Source of the DNA: Desulfovibrio sp. TomC
GTDB taxonomy: Bacteria; Desulfobacterota; Desulfovibrionia; Desulfovibrionales; Desulfovibrionaceae
Assembly: GCF_000801335.2 (NCBI RefSeq)
Contig: NZ_JSEH01000002.1
Coordinates: 278,289 to 342,288, forward strand
DNA: 64,000 bases
Direction of reading: 5' to 3'
Numbering within the stretch: position 1 is the first letter of the stretch; every line of letters begins with the position of its first letter. Of the stretch, positions 51,896 through 61,165 are shown one piece after another. The position numbers and the translations under genes are program-made. The notes beneath the pieces are model-generated. The model was not told the DNA's origin. It did not search any database and worked only from the letters and a program-made list of their open reading frames with translations.

Positions 51896-54172
51896 ATGGG
51901 TTTGCGCTACCAGACATTTCGCATCATCAGTATGACAATTGCCCTGACTGTTGTCGGTCTGTATCTGGTTTCCAGATTCTTTTTTCTTTCCAATATTGTC
52001 GAAATGGAACGAAAATTGGTGGCCAATGATGTCGAACGCGCTCAGAATGCCTTAACCATCAGTGTCAATCGCATTGGACTGCTGACGACAGACTGGGCCA
52101 CCTGGGACGAAGCCTTCCGCTTCATGGCTGAGGGCGGCCAGGAGTTTCTGGATTCCAATCTGACCCGGGAAACCTTCATCAAGCAACGCCTGGCTTTTAT
52201 CGGGCTGTTCGATCTCAAGGGGCAATTGGCTGGCGGCCGGTATTTCGATGCCGACGCCGCTGCCTTTGTCGCCATTCCCAAGGACATCTTGGCCCTTTTT
52301 ACCCCGGGCGGCGGGCTTTTGGCCGAGGCTGCAAGCGATACGGGGCACCAGGGCGTGATCATGGTCGGGGGGCGGCCCCTGCTTCTGGCTGCCCTGCCGG
52401 TGCTCAACAGTGAACACCAAGGCCCGGCCCGGGGAACCCTGGTCATGGGGAGCTGGCTGGATGCGGCCACAGTGCAGGAGCTTGCCGCTGCAACCGTCCT
52501 GGATCTGGGTGTCCTCCCCCTCGACGGGCCTGGACTGCCTGTCGCGTCCACAGCCGAGGCGATAGAAATCCTGCCGCCGGCAGAAGATGCCGCCACCTGT
52601 GTCGGGCTTGGGTTGGTGCGTGATATCTTTCAGCAACCAGCCTTCTGGGTGTCCGTGACCGCCGATCGGGATTTTTTCGTCCAGGGACTCGGACTCATCC
52701 ATTCCAGCCTTGGACTGTTTGCCTTGGCCGGCGTCGTCCTCTTTCTGGTGCTGCTGCTGTTTCTCGAACACCGTATTCTGCGCCCTTTGCATCATATCAG
52801 CGCACTTTCCGGACGCATTGCCAAGGGCGAATCGGCGCTTCGCCTCCATCTGCCTAACAACGATGAGCTCACAAGTCTGGCTTTGGATCTAAACGTCATG
52901 CTCGACAGGCTAGACGGGGCCAAACGGTCGCTTGTCGCTTCAGAAAACCGCTACAGGACCCTGTTTCTGGGCATCGGTGCGCCGACGGTTCTGGTTGGTC
53001 CTGACAGCTGCATTGAATTGGCCAATCCGGCCTTCATCCGACTGGCCGGGGTTCCCCGGGAAGAGCTTGAAGGCCTGCGCCATTGGACCGACTTCTGTCC
53101 GGACATGACGGCAGCCCTCTCGGCTGGCCTAACGGGACGACCCGAGGGCGCCGCCACTGCCCTGCAGACCCGGTTTGTGCGCAACAACGGCGAGCACCGC
53201 TTCGTCCTGCTGACGTTGGCCAGTCTGGACGGCGGCACGGCTTCCATCGTCTCGCTTGTCGACAATACTCCGGCCAAACAGGCTGAGCAGGCCCTGGCCG
53301 CTTTGACCCGGGATCTTGAGGCCCGGGTGGCGGCGCGTACCGAAGAGGCCAAGACCAAGGCCTTGGAACTCGAGACGGCCAATCAGCGGCTCCTTGAGCT
53401 TGATCGGATCAAGTCCGCCATCCTGTCTTCGGTGTCCCACGAATTGCGGACGCCGCTGACTTCCATCCGAGGTTTCACCAACATTATTGAGCGGGACCTG
53501 GAACTCTTGGTGGGGGCCACCAGTGCATTGGATCTGGGAGGCCATCCCCGAATCCGGCGTATCCGAAACAATCTGCACATTATAAACGAGGAAAATCAGC
53601 GTCTGACTGAACTGATCAATGATTTTTTGGACCTGTCCAAGATCGAATCCGGGAAAATGGAATGGCGCGACAGCGCCGTGGACGCCCTGGAACTGGCCAA
53701 GCGCGCCGAGCGCGCCACTGCCGCGCTCTTTGCAGACGGTCCCGTCGTCCTTACGGTCGAGGTTGATCCGGCAACGCCCACCCTTTTTGCCGATTTCGAC
53801 CGCATGGTGCAGGTGAGCATCAATTTGTTGGCCAATGCCCGCAAGTTTACCGAACTCGGCTACGTCCGGCTGCGCATTGCACCTGACGCCGCCGGCGACT
53901 GGTGCATGCGGGTCGAAGATACGGGACGCGGCATTGCACCCGATGACCTGGAACGGATTTTTGATAATTTTACCCAGGCCGCGACCAACAGCCAGGAAGC
54001 TGAAATCGGCGGCACCGGTCTTGGCTTAAGCATCTGCCGTACCATCGTCACCCATTACGGCGGCCGCATCTGGGCGGAATCGAAGCCGGGCCAGGGCAGC
54101 GTCTTTTCCGTGTCCATCCCGCGTAAACAGCTGTTTGCCGATCCTCTGATCCAACCAGGCGACACAGGTTAG
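51896..54172 (+). CDS. Membrane sensor histidine kinase (CHASE4-like, HAMP, PAS, HisKA)
   Basis: The protein has 758 residues. Two membrane helices (about 8-30 and 275-298) flank a ~240-residue periplasmic domain. That domain begins ENxxDW-like (LLTTDWATWDEAFRFM), as in CHASE4 sensors. A HAMP follows (RPLHHISALSGRIAKGE), then a PAS (about 345-465), a coiled coil (ARTEEAKTKALELETANQRL) and the HisKA box SVSHELRTPLTSIRGF. ATPase boxes are NLLANARKFTE, DTGRGIAPDDLERIFDNF and GGTGLGLSICRTIV. It has no receiver and no partner regulator beside it. It is a single-gene unit ended by a strong hairpin. Confidence 0.9.
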   Translation: MGLRYQTFRIISMTIALTVVGLYLVSRFFFLSNIVEMERKLVANDVERAQNALTISVNRIGLLTTDWATWDEAFRFMAEGGQEFLDSNLTRETFIKQRLAFIGLFDLKGQLAGGRYFDADAAAFVAIPKDILALFTPGGGLLAEAASDTGHQGVIMVGGRPLLLAALPVLNSEHQGPARGTLVMGSWLDAATVQELAAATVLDLGVLPLDGPGLPVASTAEAIEILPPAEDAATCVGLGLVRDIFQQPAFWVSVTADRDFFVQGLGLIHSSLGLFALAGVVLFLVLLLFLEHRILRPLHHISALSGRIAKGESALRLHLPNNDELTSLALDLNVMLDRLDGAKRSLVASENRYRTLFLGIGAPTVLVGPDSCIELANPAFIRLAGVPREELEGLRHWTDFCPDMTAALSAGLTGRPEGAATALQTRFVRNNGEHRFVLLTLASLDGGTASIVSLVDNTPAKQAEQALAALTRDLEARVAARTEEAKTKALELETANQRLLELDRIKSAILSSVSHELRTPLTSIRGFTNIIERDLELLVGATSALDLGGHPRIRRIRNNLHIINEENQRLTELINDFLDLSKIESGKMEWRDSAVDALELAKRAERATAALFADGPVVLTVEVDPATPTLFADFDRMVQVSINLLANARKFTELGYVRLRIAPDAAGDWCMRVEDTGRGIAPDDLERIFDNFTQAATNSQEAEIGGTGLGLSICRTIVTHYGGRIWAESKPGQGSVFSVSIPRKQLFADPLIQPGDTG

Positions 54173-54177
54173 GACGC

Positions 54178-54217
54178 AAAAGGCGCGCGGCCAACGTTAT
54201 CGGCCGCGCGCCTTATA
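54178..54217. terminator. Terminator between the sensor kinase and the amphi-Trp gene
   Basis: Thirteen-base perfect arms AAGGCGCGCGGCC / GGCCGCGCGCCTT with a 9-base loop, between two convergent genes. It can serve both directions, though T-runs are short. Confidence 0.65.
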
Positions 54218-54235
54218 GGCAAAGAGACTTGAGGC

Positions 54236-54499
54236 CTAGCCGTCAAGGCTGGGGGCGTCGCCTTCTTTCCAGGAAATTTCAATGGAGAGTTTCTTCTTGC
54301 TTTTCCCGGGCTTGCTTTTGTCCTTGAAGCTGATTTCCATCTCGGCGACCAGCGGCAGATCGACACAGACCGGGCCATCCTGGCCCGTAGCGGTCAGTTT
54401 GCGCTGTTTAAGGCCATCCACAATTTTTTCCAGCACCACCGCAGCGTCGTAGGTCAACATTTTTTCGTCGCACTGAAACAACTTTGATTTCTCACCCAT
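54236..54499 (-). CDS. Amphi-Trp domain small protein
   Basis: The protein has 87 residues. The pattern MLTYDAAVVLEKIVDGLKQRKLT, then LPLVAEMEISFKDKSKPGKSKKKLSIEISWKEGD, matches the amphi-Trp domain (TIGR04354), including the Lys-rich loop and I-E-I-S-W strand. Function is unknown; members are short and often archaeal or deltaproteobacterial. AAAGGAGC lies upstream. It is a single-gene unit. Confidence 0.8.
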   Translation of the reverse strand: MGEKSKLFQCDEKMLTYDAAVVLEKIVDGLKQRKLTATGQDGPVCVDLPLVAEMEISFKDKSKPGKSKKKLSIEISWKEGDAPSLDG

Positions 54500-54677
54500 G
54501 GTATGCTCCTTTGGCTGGGATTTGCGCAGCCCTGATCAAGGCAAACCCTAGCCCCTTCCCATGCCATTGTCATGACGTCTGCAAGAAAAAAGTACGTCGC
54601 CCCGGCCTGGAGCGGGCTGTCTGGATGGGCCGGGCGGCGAGATCAGGCAGGCCGGGCACTCGTCGACCCTTCCCACG

Positions 54678-54704
54678 CCGCCGAGGCAGCGGCTGCCTCG
54701 GCGG
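54678..54704. repeat. Perfect inverted repeat just after the cupin gene
   Basis: Thirteen-base arms CCGCCGAGGCAGC / GCTGCCTCGGCGG with a one-base spacer sit directly after the cupin stop on the minus strand. It has no U-tract, so it could be a weak terminator or a binding site. Confidence 0.5.
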
Positions 54705-55025
54705 TCAGGCCGACAGAAAGTCGTAGCGGCCCGGCCCCTGCACCAGCAGCAGGCGACAGGGAATCGTGCCGATATTGGACACGCGGTGGACACGGTCTGG
54801 AGGCGCCACGGCCCGTTCGCCGGTAGTCAAGCGCAAACCTTCGTCCGGATCAAACAGCTGCACCAAGGCAATGCCGGCCAGACAGAAGGTCGTATCCGTG
54901 ACCTGACTGTGCCGGTGGACCGGGATCGCCTGCCCGGGGGCGAGCGTCATCACCGTCACCCGGGCGTCGGCCGTTTCCAGGATGCGTTCCTTATCGGCAA
55001 TGCGGTAGGGCGGCTGGTTGGTCAT
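54705..55025 (-). CDS. Small cupin-domain protein
   Basis: The protein has 106 residues, a single cupin barrel. LAPGQAIPVHRHSQVTDTTFCLAGIALV fits cupin motif 1 (G-x5-H-x-H-x3-4-E-like), and PPDRVHRVSNIGTIPCRLLLVQG fits motif 2 with its His. The conserved Glu of motif 1 is replaced by Thr, so the metal site is changed. It may bind a sugar or small ligand rather than act as a dioxygenase. It lies 17 bases before the SGNH hydrolase stop region, but is separated from it as the next gene on the same strand. Confidence 0.7.
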   Translation of the reverse strand: MTNQPPYRIADKERILETADARVTVMTLAPGQAIPVHRHSQVTDTTFCLAGIALVQLFDPDEGLRLTTGERAVAPPDRVHRVSNIGTIPCRLLLVQGPGRYDFLSA

Positions 55026-55042
55026 GGCTGTACTCCCTGGCG

Positions 55043-55579
55043 TTACATCCGGCTGAGGATGAGTTTTTTCCAGAGGGAATAGGCGTTTTTGGTCAGATGG
55101 ATACCGTCTTCGGTGAAATTGGGGCCGAGTTTGCCGTCTTCGGCCAGGAACGGATCATAGATGTCGAGGTAGCGCACAAAGCCGTTTTTCCGGTCGCAGA
55201 GGGCTTTGAGCCGGGCGTTGGCGGCCAGGATGACGGCATTGTCGATGGATTGGCTGCGGGTTGGCAGGATACTTTGCACATAGATGAGTGTGTAGGGCGA
55301 GATGGTCTGGATGGTGGTTATGATCTTTTCATAGTTGGTCAGAATGCGATCCGGAGCGGCAATTTCGTTGATGCCGATCATGAGAAAAAGTTTGTGTGGT
55401 TTTTTGCGGGCAATTGGCTCGATACGCTTGAGAAGATCAGCACTGGTGGAGGATTCCACGCCGCTGATGAAGACCTTTTGGGGCTGTTCGAAAAGATTAT
55501 AGATTTCCCATCCCTTGGTGATGCTGTCGCCGCAAAAGACGATTTGCATGGCCAAAAGGACTGGGAGGGCGGGGTTCAC
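55043..55579 (-). CDS. SGNH/GDSL-type hydrolase
   Basis: The protein has 178 residues from a GTG at 55579 (GGAGG nine bases upstream); an ATG at 55549 is the alternative. Block I is MQIVFCGDSITKGWE (Ser19), block III is LFLMIGINEIA (Gly/Asn oxyanion residues), and block V is EDGIHLTKNAY (Asp/His). This is an esterase or acyl-hydrolase fold. The few residues before block I do not form a convincing signal peptide, so the enzyme may be cytoplasmic. The substrate is not known. Confidence 0.8.
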   Translation of the reverse strand: MNPALPVLLAMQIVFCGDSITKGWEIYNLFEQPQKVFISGVESSTSADLLKRIEPIARKKPHKLFLMIGINEIAAPDRILTNYEKIITTIQTISPYTLIYVQSILPTRSQSIDNAVILAANARLKALCDRKNGFVRYLDIYDPFLAEDGKLGPNFTEDGIHLTKNAYSLWKKLILSRM

Positions 55580-55720
55580 GCTCGGTATCCTCCAACCAAT
55601 GGCGATGTCGATCCGTGGTGGTTGGGCAACTGCGCCCGACAGGCTGTTTCGGACACAGCCGATCGCGCCGTGGCGGCGGCCCCGGGGAGAGGCCGCCGCT
55701 GGCGGAACAGGCCACCTAAA

Positions 55721-56959
55721 TCAGCGTTCCAGGGCGATGAGATCGTCGTAGCTCTCGCGCCGGCGGGCCACGATGACCTGATCGCCGTCCACCAGAATTT
55801 CGGCCGCCCGGGGGCGGGAATTGTAGTTCGAGGACATGGTGAAGCCATAGGCGCCGGCCGAGTACACAGCCAGCAGTTCGCCCGGGGCCACGGCCGGCAG
55901 ATTGCGGTCGCGGGCCAGGAAATCGCCGGATTCGCAGATGGGACCGACCACGTCCACGTTGAGTTCGGGACGATGGGCCGGGCGCACCTCGCGGATGGCG
56001 TGGTAGGAATCATAGAGCGAGGGGCGGATCAGGTCGTTCATGCCCGCGTCCACGATGATGAAATCCTTGCTCGGGGTCTTTTTGGTGTAGACCGCCTCGG
56101 TGACCAGGATGCCGGCATTGCCGACGATGACCCGGCCGGGTTCGAGGATGAGCGTGATGGGCAGATCACCCAGCGCCTTAGTGAGCGCTTGGCCGAATTC
56201 GCGGGGGTGGGGCGGTTCCTCTTCGTTGTACTGGATGCCAAGGCCACCGCCGAGGTCGAGGTACGTGGTCTCGATGCCCATGGCGGTGAGCTTTTCCCGG
56301 AAGGCCAGGATCTTGTCCAGGGCTTCGAGAAAGGGCGCAATGGAAGTCAGCTGGGAGCCGATGTGGCAGTCGATGCCGACCGGGGTCACGCCCGGCAGGT
56401 CCCGGGCCTTGGCGTAAGCGGCCAGGGAATGTTCGATGTCCAGGCCGAATTTGTTCTTTTTTAGGCCGGTGGAAATATACGGATGGGTCTTGGGGTCCAC
56501 GTCGGGGTTGATGCGAATGCTCACCTTGGCGGTCTTGCCCAGGCGTTCGGCAATGGCGCTTATGCGTTCGAGTTCGCCGGTGGATTCCACGTTGAACATG
56601 AGGATGCCGGCATTGAGCGCCGCTTCGATTTCAACGGCCCGCTTGCCCACGCCCGAATAGACGATCTTGGCGGGGTCCACGCCGGCGGCCAGGGCGCGGT
56701 ACAATTCGCCGCCCGAGACAATGTCCATGCCTGCGCCCTGGGCGGCCAGGGTTTTGAGCACGGAGAGGTTGGAATTGGCCTTGACCGAATAGCAGGTGAG
56801 ATGCGGCAGACCGGCAAAGGCCGAGTCAAAGGCCGTGAAATGACGGCGCAGGGTGGCGGCGCTGTAGACGTAAAGCGGGGTGCCGTAGGCGGCGACAAGG
56901 GTCGAGACAGGTACGTCTTCGGCGTACAGTTCGTCGCCCCGGTACTCGAAATGATGCAT
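55721..56959 (-). CDS. lysA: Diaminopimelate decarboxylase
   Basis: The protein has 412 residues, fold type III. PLP Lys60 lies in LTCYSVKANSNLSVL. Other motifs are GGELYRALAAGVDPAKIVYSGVGK, IRINPDVDPKTHPYISTGLKKNKFG, CHIGSQLT, LDLGGGLGI, LEPGRVIVG, GPICESGDF (Cys for the second active site) and GAYGFTMSSNYNSRPRAAE. It makes lysine from meso-diaminopimelate, the last step of lysine synthesis. The start at 56959 has AAGGAG upstream. It follows mutS by 13 bases. Confidence 0.95.
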   Translation of the reverse strand: MHHFEYRGDELYAEDVPVSTLVAAYGTPLYVYSAATLRRHFTAFDSAFAGLPHLTCYSVKANSNLSVLKTLAAQGAGMDIVSGGELYRALAAGVDPAKIVYSGVGKRAVEIEAALNAGILMFNVESTGELERISAIAERLGKTAKVSIRINPDVDPKTHPYISTGLKKNKFGLDIEHSLAAYAKARDLPGVTPVGIDCHIGSQLTSIAPFLEALDKILAFREKLTAMGIETTYLDLGGGLGIQYNEEEPPHPREFGQALTKALGDLPITLILEPGRVIVGNAGILVTEAVYTKKTPSKDFIIVDAGMNDLIRPSLYDSYHAIREVRPAHRPELNVDVVGPICESGDFLARDRNLPAVAPGELLAVYSAGAYGFTMSSNYNSRPRAAEILVDGDQVIVARRRESYDDLIALER

Positions 56960-56972
56960 GGTGAAACTCTCC

Positions 56973-59615
56973 TTAACAGGCATTGCCGCCATAGCGGCCT
57001 TTCCAGTCGCAAAGCAGGGTCAGGGCCTCAAGGGGCGTCATCCGGTCTAGTTCGAGGCGCGACAGTTCGTCAAGAAGCAGGCCGGCCGTTTGCGGCAGGT
57101 CCGGGGCGTCCGGCCCGGTTTCGGCCGGCGGCACGGCGAAAAGTCCGGGCAGCGAAGGTTGGCCGCGTTCCCGCGAGGCTCGGCCGTCCCGGGCCGGATC
57201 GCGGCTCCGTTCCAGTTCCTCCAGCAATTCCCTGGCCCGCTTGACCACGTTGCGCGGCACGCCGGCCAGTCGGGCCACTTCCACGCCGTAGCTGCGGTCG
57301 GCCGGACCAGGGAGCAGGCGGCGCAGGAAAATGATGTCGCCCTTCCATTCCTTGACCGCGATATTGAAGTTGCGAAGTCCCGGCAGCCGGCCTTCCAGGG
57401 CGGTCAGTTCATGGTAATGGGTGGCAAAAAGCGTCCGTACCCCCTGGCCGTCGTCGCGGCTGCACAACTCCTCGACAACGGCCCAGGCCAGGGCCAGCCC
57501 GTCGAAGGTGGCCGTGCCGCGTCCGATCTCGTCGAGGATGACCAGACTGCGCTTGCCGGCCTGGCGCAGGATGCGGGCGGTTTCCATCATTTCCACCATG
57601 AAGGTGGACTGCCCCTGGGCCAGATTGTCCGAGGCCCCGACCCGGCAAAAGACCCGGTCAACCAGCCCGATGGTCGCCTTGCCCGCCGGCACGAAGGAAC
57701 CGATCTGGGCCAGGATGGCAATGATGGCGGTCTGGCGCAGCACGGTGGATTTGCCGGCCATGTTGGGACCGGTAATCAACAGCACCTTGGTGGCTTCATC
57801 AAGGCTGACGTCGTTTGGGATGTAATTGCCAACGCCCTGGACCGCCTCGACCACGGGATGGCGGCCGGCCCGGATGCTGATGGCCAGCCCCGTATGGAGT
57901 TCCGGCCGGGTCCAGTCGCCGATGACGGCCGCCTCGGCCAACCCCTGCCAGACGTCGAAGCGGGCCACCCGGGCGGCGGTGTCCATGATGCGCTGGCGAA
58001 GAGCGGCGATATGGTCGCGCAGTTCCCGGAACAGATTGTATTCCAGCGTCTTGCGTTTTTCGCCTGAGGCCAGGATCTTTTCTTCGAGGGTCTTGAGCGT
58101 CGGTGTGACGTAGCGTTCGCAGTTGGCCAGGGTCTGGCGGCGCTCGAAATGGGCCGGGGGGTAGCCGGCGGATTTGGTCAGCTCGAAATAGTAGCCAAAG
58201 ACCCTGTTGTAGCCGAGTTTGAGCTTGGGCAGATTGCCGTCGGCCTGTTCCTGGGCGAGGAGTTCCTGGAGTTTCTGCTCGCCGTGTTCGGCCAGATCGA
58301 GGAGCTCGTCGAGTTCGGGATGATAGCCCGGCCGGAAAAGCCCGCCTTCGGTCACCAGCACCGGCGGGGAATCGACCAGGGCACGGGAGAGCAATTCACA
58401 GACGTCTTCGAGATCGTCCCAACCGGAAAGCAGGTCGGTTGCCGCCTTGGGCGCTTGGGCATTGGCGGCGGCCAGCAGTGTGCGCAGCCGGGGCAGGGCG
58501 ACCAGGGACTGGCGCAGGGCCGTGAAATCGCGCGGCACGGCCCGGCCGAGAAAGATGCGGGTAATGAGCCGCTCCAGGTCGTAGACCCCGGTCAGGGCCT
58601 CGCGGCTCTCCCGACGCAGGCCCTCGTCCTCGACAAACAGGGCCACCACGGCCTGGGTGTCGTGGATGGGAGCCAGATCAAGCCAGGGCTGGCGCAGCAT
58701 GATTTCCAGCATCCGGCCGCCCATGGGCGTCTGGGTGCGGTCCAGGACATGCCACAAGGTGCCTTGCCCCTTGCGACCGTCCAGGCGGCGGAAAATTTCG
58801 AGATTGCGCTCCGTGACCTCGTCCAGCAGCATGTGCCGGCCGAGGTTGACGGGTTTAAACGGGGCCAGATGGGCCAGATCGCGCATGTAGGTGGCGCTTA
58901 AATAGGTGAGCAGGGCGCCCATGGCCCGCACCAACTGCGGCTTGTCGCTGCAGTCAAGCGCGGCCAGATCGGCCACCGACTGGGCCGAGAGCACCTTGTC
59001 GCGGCCGGCGGCGAAATCGAAATGGGGACGCAGGGGGACGCGGGTGATCTGCACCCCGGAAAGGGGTGTTTCCCGCGGCGGCGCAAGGCCGTCCGGCAGC
59101 AGCAGTTCCCGGGGGCCGATCTTGGCCGTCCATTGCCACAACCGGGCGGCGTCGCGGGAAAAGAGCCCGGACCATTCGCCGGTGGAGCAGTCGACCCAGG
59201 CCAACCCGCCGGCCCGTTCGTCGGGGTCGTAATAAAGCGCGGCCAGGAAATTGTGTTCCTTGGCCTTGAGGTTGCCGTCTTCGACGGCCGTACCCGGAGT
59301 GAGCACGCGGGTGACGGCCCGTTTGACCAGCCCCTTGGCCTGCTTGGGGTCTTCGATCTGGTCGCACACGGCCACGGAAAAACCGCGCTCGAGCAGCACG
59401 GTCAAATACCCCTCGGCGGCGTGGTGGGGCACGCCGCACATGGGGATCGGGGACTCGGCCCCGGGATTGCGCGTGGTCAGGGTGATTTGCAGTTCCCGGG
59501 CCGCCGTATGGGCGTCCTCGAAGAACAACTCGTAGAAATCCCCCATGCGGTAAAACAGCAGCGCGTCCGGATGCTCGGACTTGGCGCGCAGATACTGCTC
59601 CAGCATGGGGGTCAT
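56973..59615 (-). CDS. mutS: DNA mismatch repair protein MutS
   Basis: The protein has 880 residues from ATG 59615 (GGGGGAT upstream). The N-terminus MTPMLEQYLRAK... and FYRMGDFYELFFEDAH hold the mismatch-reading Phe-x-Glu motif (GDFYE). The ATPase domain has Walker A ITGPNMAGKSTVLRQ, signature STFMVEMMETA and Walker B LVILDEIGRGTATFDG. The later VARLAGVPRNVVKRARELL is the dimer helix region. It binds mismatches and recruits MutL. It is followed by lysA in the same transcription unit. Confidence 0.96.
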   Translation of the reverse strand: MTPMLEQYLRAKSEHPDALLFYRMGDFYELFFEDAHTAARELQITLTTRNPGAESPIPMCGVPHHAAEGYLTVLLERGFSVAVCDQIEDPKQAKGLVKRAVTRVLTPGTAVEDGNLKAKEHNFLAALYYDPDERAGGLAWVDCSTGEWSGLFSRDAARLWQWTAKIGPRELLLPDGLAPPRETPLSGVQITRVPLRPHFDFAAGRDKVLSAQSVADLAALDCSDKPQLVRAMGALLTYLSATYMRDLAHLAPFKPVNLGRHMLLDEVTERNLEIFRRLDGRKGQGTLWHVLDRTQTPMGGRMLEIMLRQPWLDLAPIHDTQAVVALFVEDEGLRRESREALTGVYDLERLITRIFLGRAVPRDFTALRQSLVALPRLRTLLAAANAQAPKAATDLLSGWDDLEDVCELLSRALVDSPPVLVTEGGLFRPGYHPELDELLDLAEHGEQKLQELLAQEQADGNLPKLKLGYNRVFGYYFELTKSAGYPPAHFERRQTLANCERYVTPTLKTLEEKILASGEKRKTLEYNLFRELRDHIAALRQRIMDTAARVARFDVWQGLAEAAVIGDWTRPELHTGLAISIRAGRHPVVEAVQGVGNYIPNDVSLDEATKVLLITGPNMAGKSTVLRQTAIIAILAQIGSFVPAGKATIGLVDRVFCRVGASDNLAQGQSTFMVEMMETARILRQAGKRSLVILDEIGRGTATFDGLALAWAVVEELCSRDDGQGVRTLFATHYHELTALEGRLPGLRNFNIAVKEWKGDIIFLRRLLPGPADRSYGVEVARLAGVPRNVVKRARELLEELERSRDPARDGRASRERGQPSLPGLFAVPPAETGPDAPDLPQTAGLLLDELSRLELDRMTPLEALTLLCDWKGRYGGNAC

Positions 59616-59651
59616 CTTGAAATCCCCCACGGCAGACAAGGTCGCGCCGGC

Positions 59652-60047
59652 CTAAGCTTCGGCCTTTTTAGCCGGCTCGGCAACAGCCGGGGCCGGGGTG
59701 GAGGTCACCGAGGGCGCGGCAGCGACATAGCTCGGCGGCGTGGCCACAGTGGATTTTTTCTGCTGGGCCATCTGCTTTTCCAGGGCGTTGACCTTGTTTT
59801 GCAGGCTGCGCATTCCGGCGGCCAGACGCACTTTTTCGGCCAGGAAGTACAGGGTGCAAAACAGGCCGCCGGCCACGAAGCTCATGAGCAACACGACGTA
59901 AAAGGGAACGCCGGGGGACTGGATCTGATAGCCGAACGCGCCGAGCTTGAGCAGCAACGGGGTTTCCAGAATGGCAGTGTTCTGCACGAAAAAGAGCATG
60001 CAGACAAAGAAGAAAGCCAGCAGGAAAAGCACTTTGATCACGCGCAT
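59652..60047 (-). CDS. LapA/DUF1049-type inner-membrane protein
   Basis: The protein has 131 residues. Two hydrophobic helices (VLFLLAFFFVCMLFFVQNTA and FYVVLLMSFVAGGLFCTLYFL) form a hairpin, and F-x-x-Q-N is the LapA motif. A coiled-coil segment (LQNKVNALEKQMAQQ) and an Ala/Pro/Thr-rich tail end it. In E. coli LapA is tied to lipopolysaccharide assembly control, but this family is broad. AAGGAGG precedes the start at 60047. It lies between the HIT gene and mutS. Confidence 0.75.
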   Translation of the reverse strand: MRVIKVLFLLAFFFVCMLFFVQNTAILETPLLLKLGAFGYQIQSPGVPFYVVLLMSFVAGGLFCTLYFLAEKVRLAAGMRSLQNKVNALEKQMAQQKKSTVATPPSYVAAAPSVTSTPAPAVAEPAKKAEA

Positions 60048-60060
60048 CGAGGCCTCCTTG

Positions 60061-60561
60061 TCACGACGTGACGGTTGCGAGGTAATCCGAAAAAAACGGT
60101 TCGAGCCGGTCATAGGTGGAAACGAGCAACTGCGGCATGACCCGCGTTTCGCTAAAAACAGCCATGAACGAGGAGTCGCCGTTCCACCGGGGCACCATCT
60201 GATAGTGCAGGTGGGCGGCGATCCCGGAACCGGCAGCTTCGCCCAGGTTCAGGCCGATATTGATGCCCTGGGGCTTCATGCACTCTTTGATCACCCGGGT
60301 ACAGTAGGCAAGGCCCCGGGTCAGTTCCAGGTTTTCCTCGGGCGCAAGCTCCGTCAGGCAACTGGCATGACGCAATGGGGTAACCATGAGGTGGCCGGAA
60401 TTATAGGGAAATTTGTTCATGATCACGAAGCTGTGCCGGCCCCGGGCCAAGACCAGCCGCTCCCGGTCCTCGTCACGGGTCTGGGGCAGACAGAACACGC
60501 AGGCATCGGGTTTGGGTCCGAGAATGTAATCCATGCGCCACGGCGCCCACAACACTTCCAT
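60061..60561 (-). CDS. HIT-family nucleotide hydrolase/phosphorylase
   Basis: The protein has 166 residues. WAPWRMDYIL is the Ap4A-phosphorylase-type start. CVFC and a later conserved Cys/His set may hold zinc. NSGHLMVTPLRHASCLTEL and GSGIAAHLHYQMVPRWNGD carry the HIT box; it reads H-L-H-Y-Q, with Gln in the final place, as in the Ap4A-phosphorylase/GalT branch rather than the HxHxH of Hint. It probably cleaves diadenosine polyphosphates or related dinucleotides. Its ATG shares one base with the LOG-gene stop (TAATG). Confidence 0.88.
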   Translation of the reverse strand: MEVLWAPWRMDYILGPKPDACVFCLPQTRDEDRERLVLARGRHSFVIMNKFPYNSGHLMVTPLRHASCLTELAPEENLELTRGLAYCTRVIKECMKPQGINIGLNLGEAAGSGIAAHLHYQMVPRWNGDSSFMAVFSETRVMPQLLVSTYDRLEPFFSDYLATVTS

Positions 60562-61058
60562 TAAGACGACCCCGCATGCTCCTGGGCGGCCAGAAGGGAT
60601 TTGACCAGCGAAACCGCCTGCTGCGGCGACTTGGCCGGTACAACGCCTGCCAGCGTGCCAAAATGTCCCAGCGCCACGACCGGACGCCCGATTTTAAGCG
60701 CCAGCCCGATTTCCGAAAGCGTTCCGGCTCCGCCGGAAACAGCCACCGCCGCCTCGCCGTTTTTGACCACCAGCACGTTCCGGGCGATGCCAAGGCCGGT
60801 GACGACAGGCACATCCACAAACGGGTTGGCGGCAGCCGCGTCGTCGCCGGGCAGGATGCCGACAGTGCTCCCGCCGGCCTCTTTGGCCCCCTGGCAAACG
60901 GCCGTCATCACGCCGCCAAGGCCGCCGCATACGACCGTAAAGCCGCTGCCGGCCAACAAGGCGCCAAGCGTGCGGGCCGTCTCGTAAAGAATCGGGTCGC
61001 ACGTGCCTGCGCCGATGACCGAAACCCGTCTGGGCCGTACCACGTTCATGTCCGCCAT
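60561..61058 (-). CDS. LOG/TIGR00725-family nucleotide-binding protein
   Basis: The protein has 165 residues. VSVIGAGTCDPILYETARTLGALLAGSGFTVVCGGLGGVMTAVCQGAKEAGG, then TVGILPGDD, then AVAVSGGAGTLSEIGLALKIGRPVVALG matches the TIGR00725 branch of the LOG/DprA-like Rossmann fold. In plant LOG proteins the PGGxGTxxE motif releases free cytokinin; here the sequence is SGGAGTLSE, so a nucleotide-binding role is safer. It overlaps the HIT gene (TAATG), suggesting joint nucleotide metabolism. Confidence 0.85.
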   Translation of the reverse strand: MADMNVVRPRRVSVIGAGTCDPILYETARTLGALLAGSGFTVVCGGLGGVMTAVCQGAKEAGGSTVGILPGDDAAAANPFVDVPVVTGLGIARNVLVVKNGEAAVAVSGGAGTLSEIGLALKIGRPVVALGHFGTLAGVVPAKSPQQAVSLVKSLLAAQEHAGSS

Positions 61059-61165
61059 TGCTTACACGCCTCTTTGTCCAAGAGCAAGGGAGCCTTAGCA
61101 GTCTGGCGACAACTCGGCGTCCCGGGGCTTGAGTCAACGGGGCCGACAGGGTAGCATTGGTCCTT

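Noticed and set aside
55097..56464. 455-codon plus-strand frame opposite lysA and the SGNH gene
   Set aside because: It is antisense to lysA, whose motifs are complete; the frame has no ribosome site and no recognisable domain.
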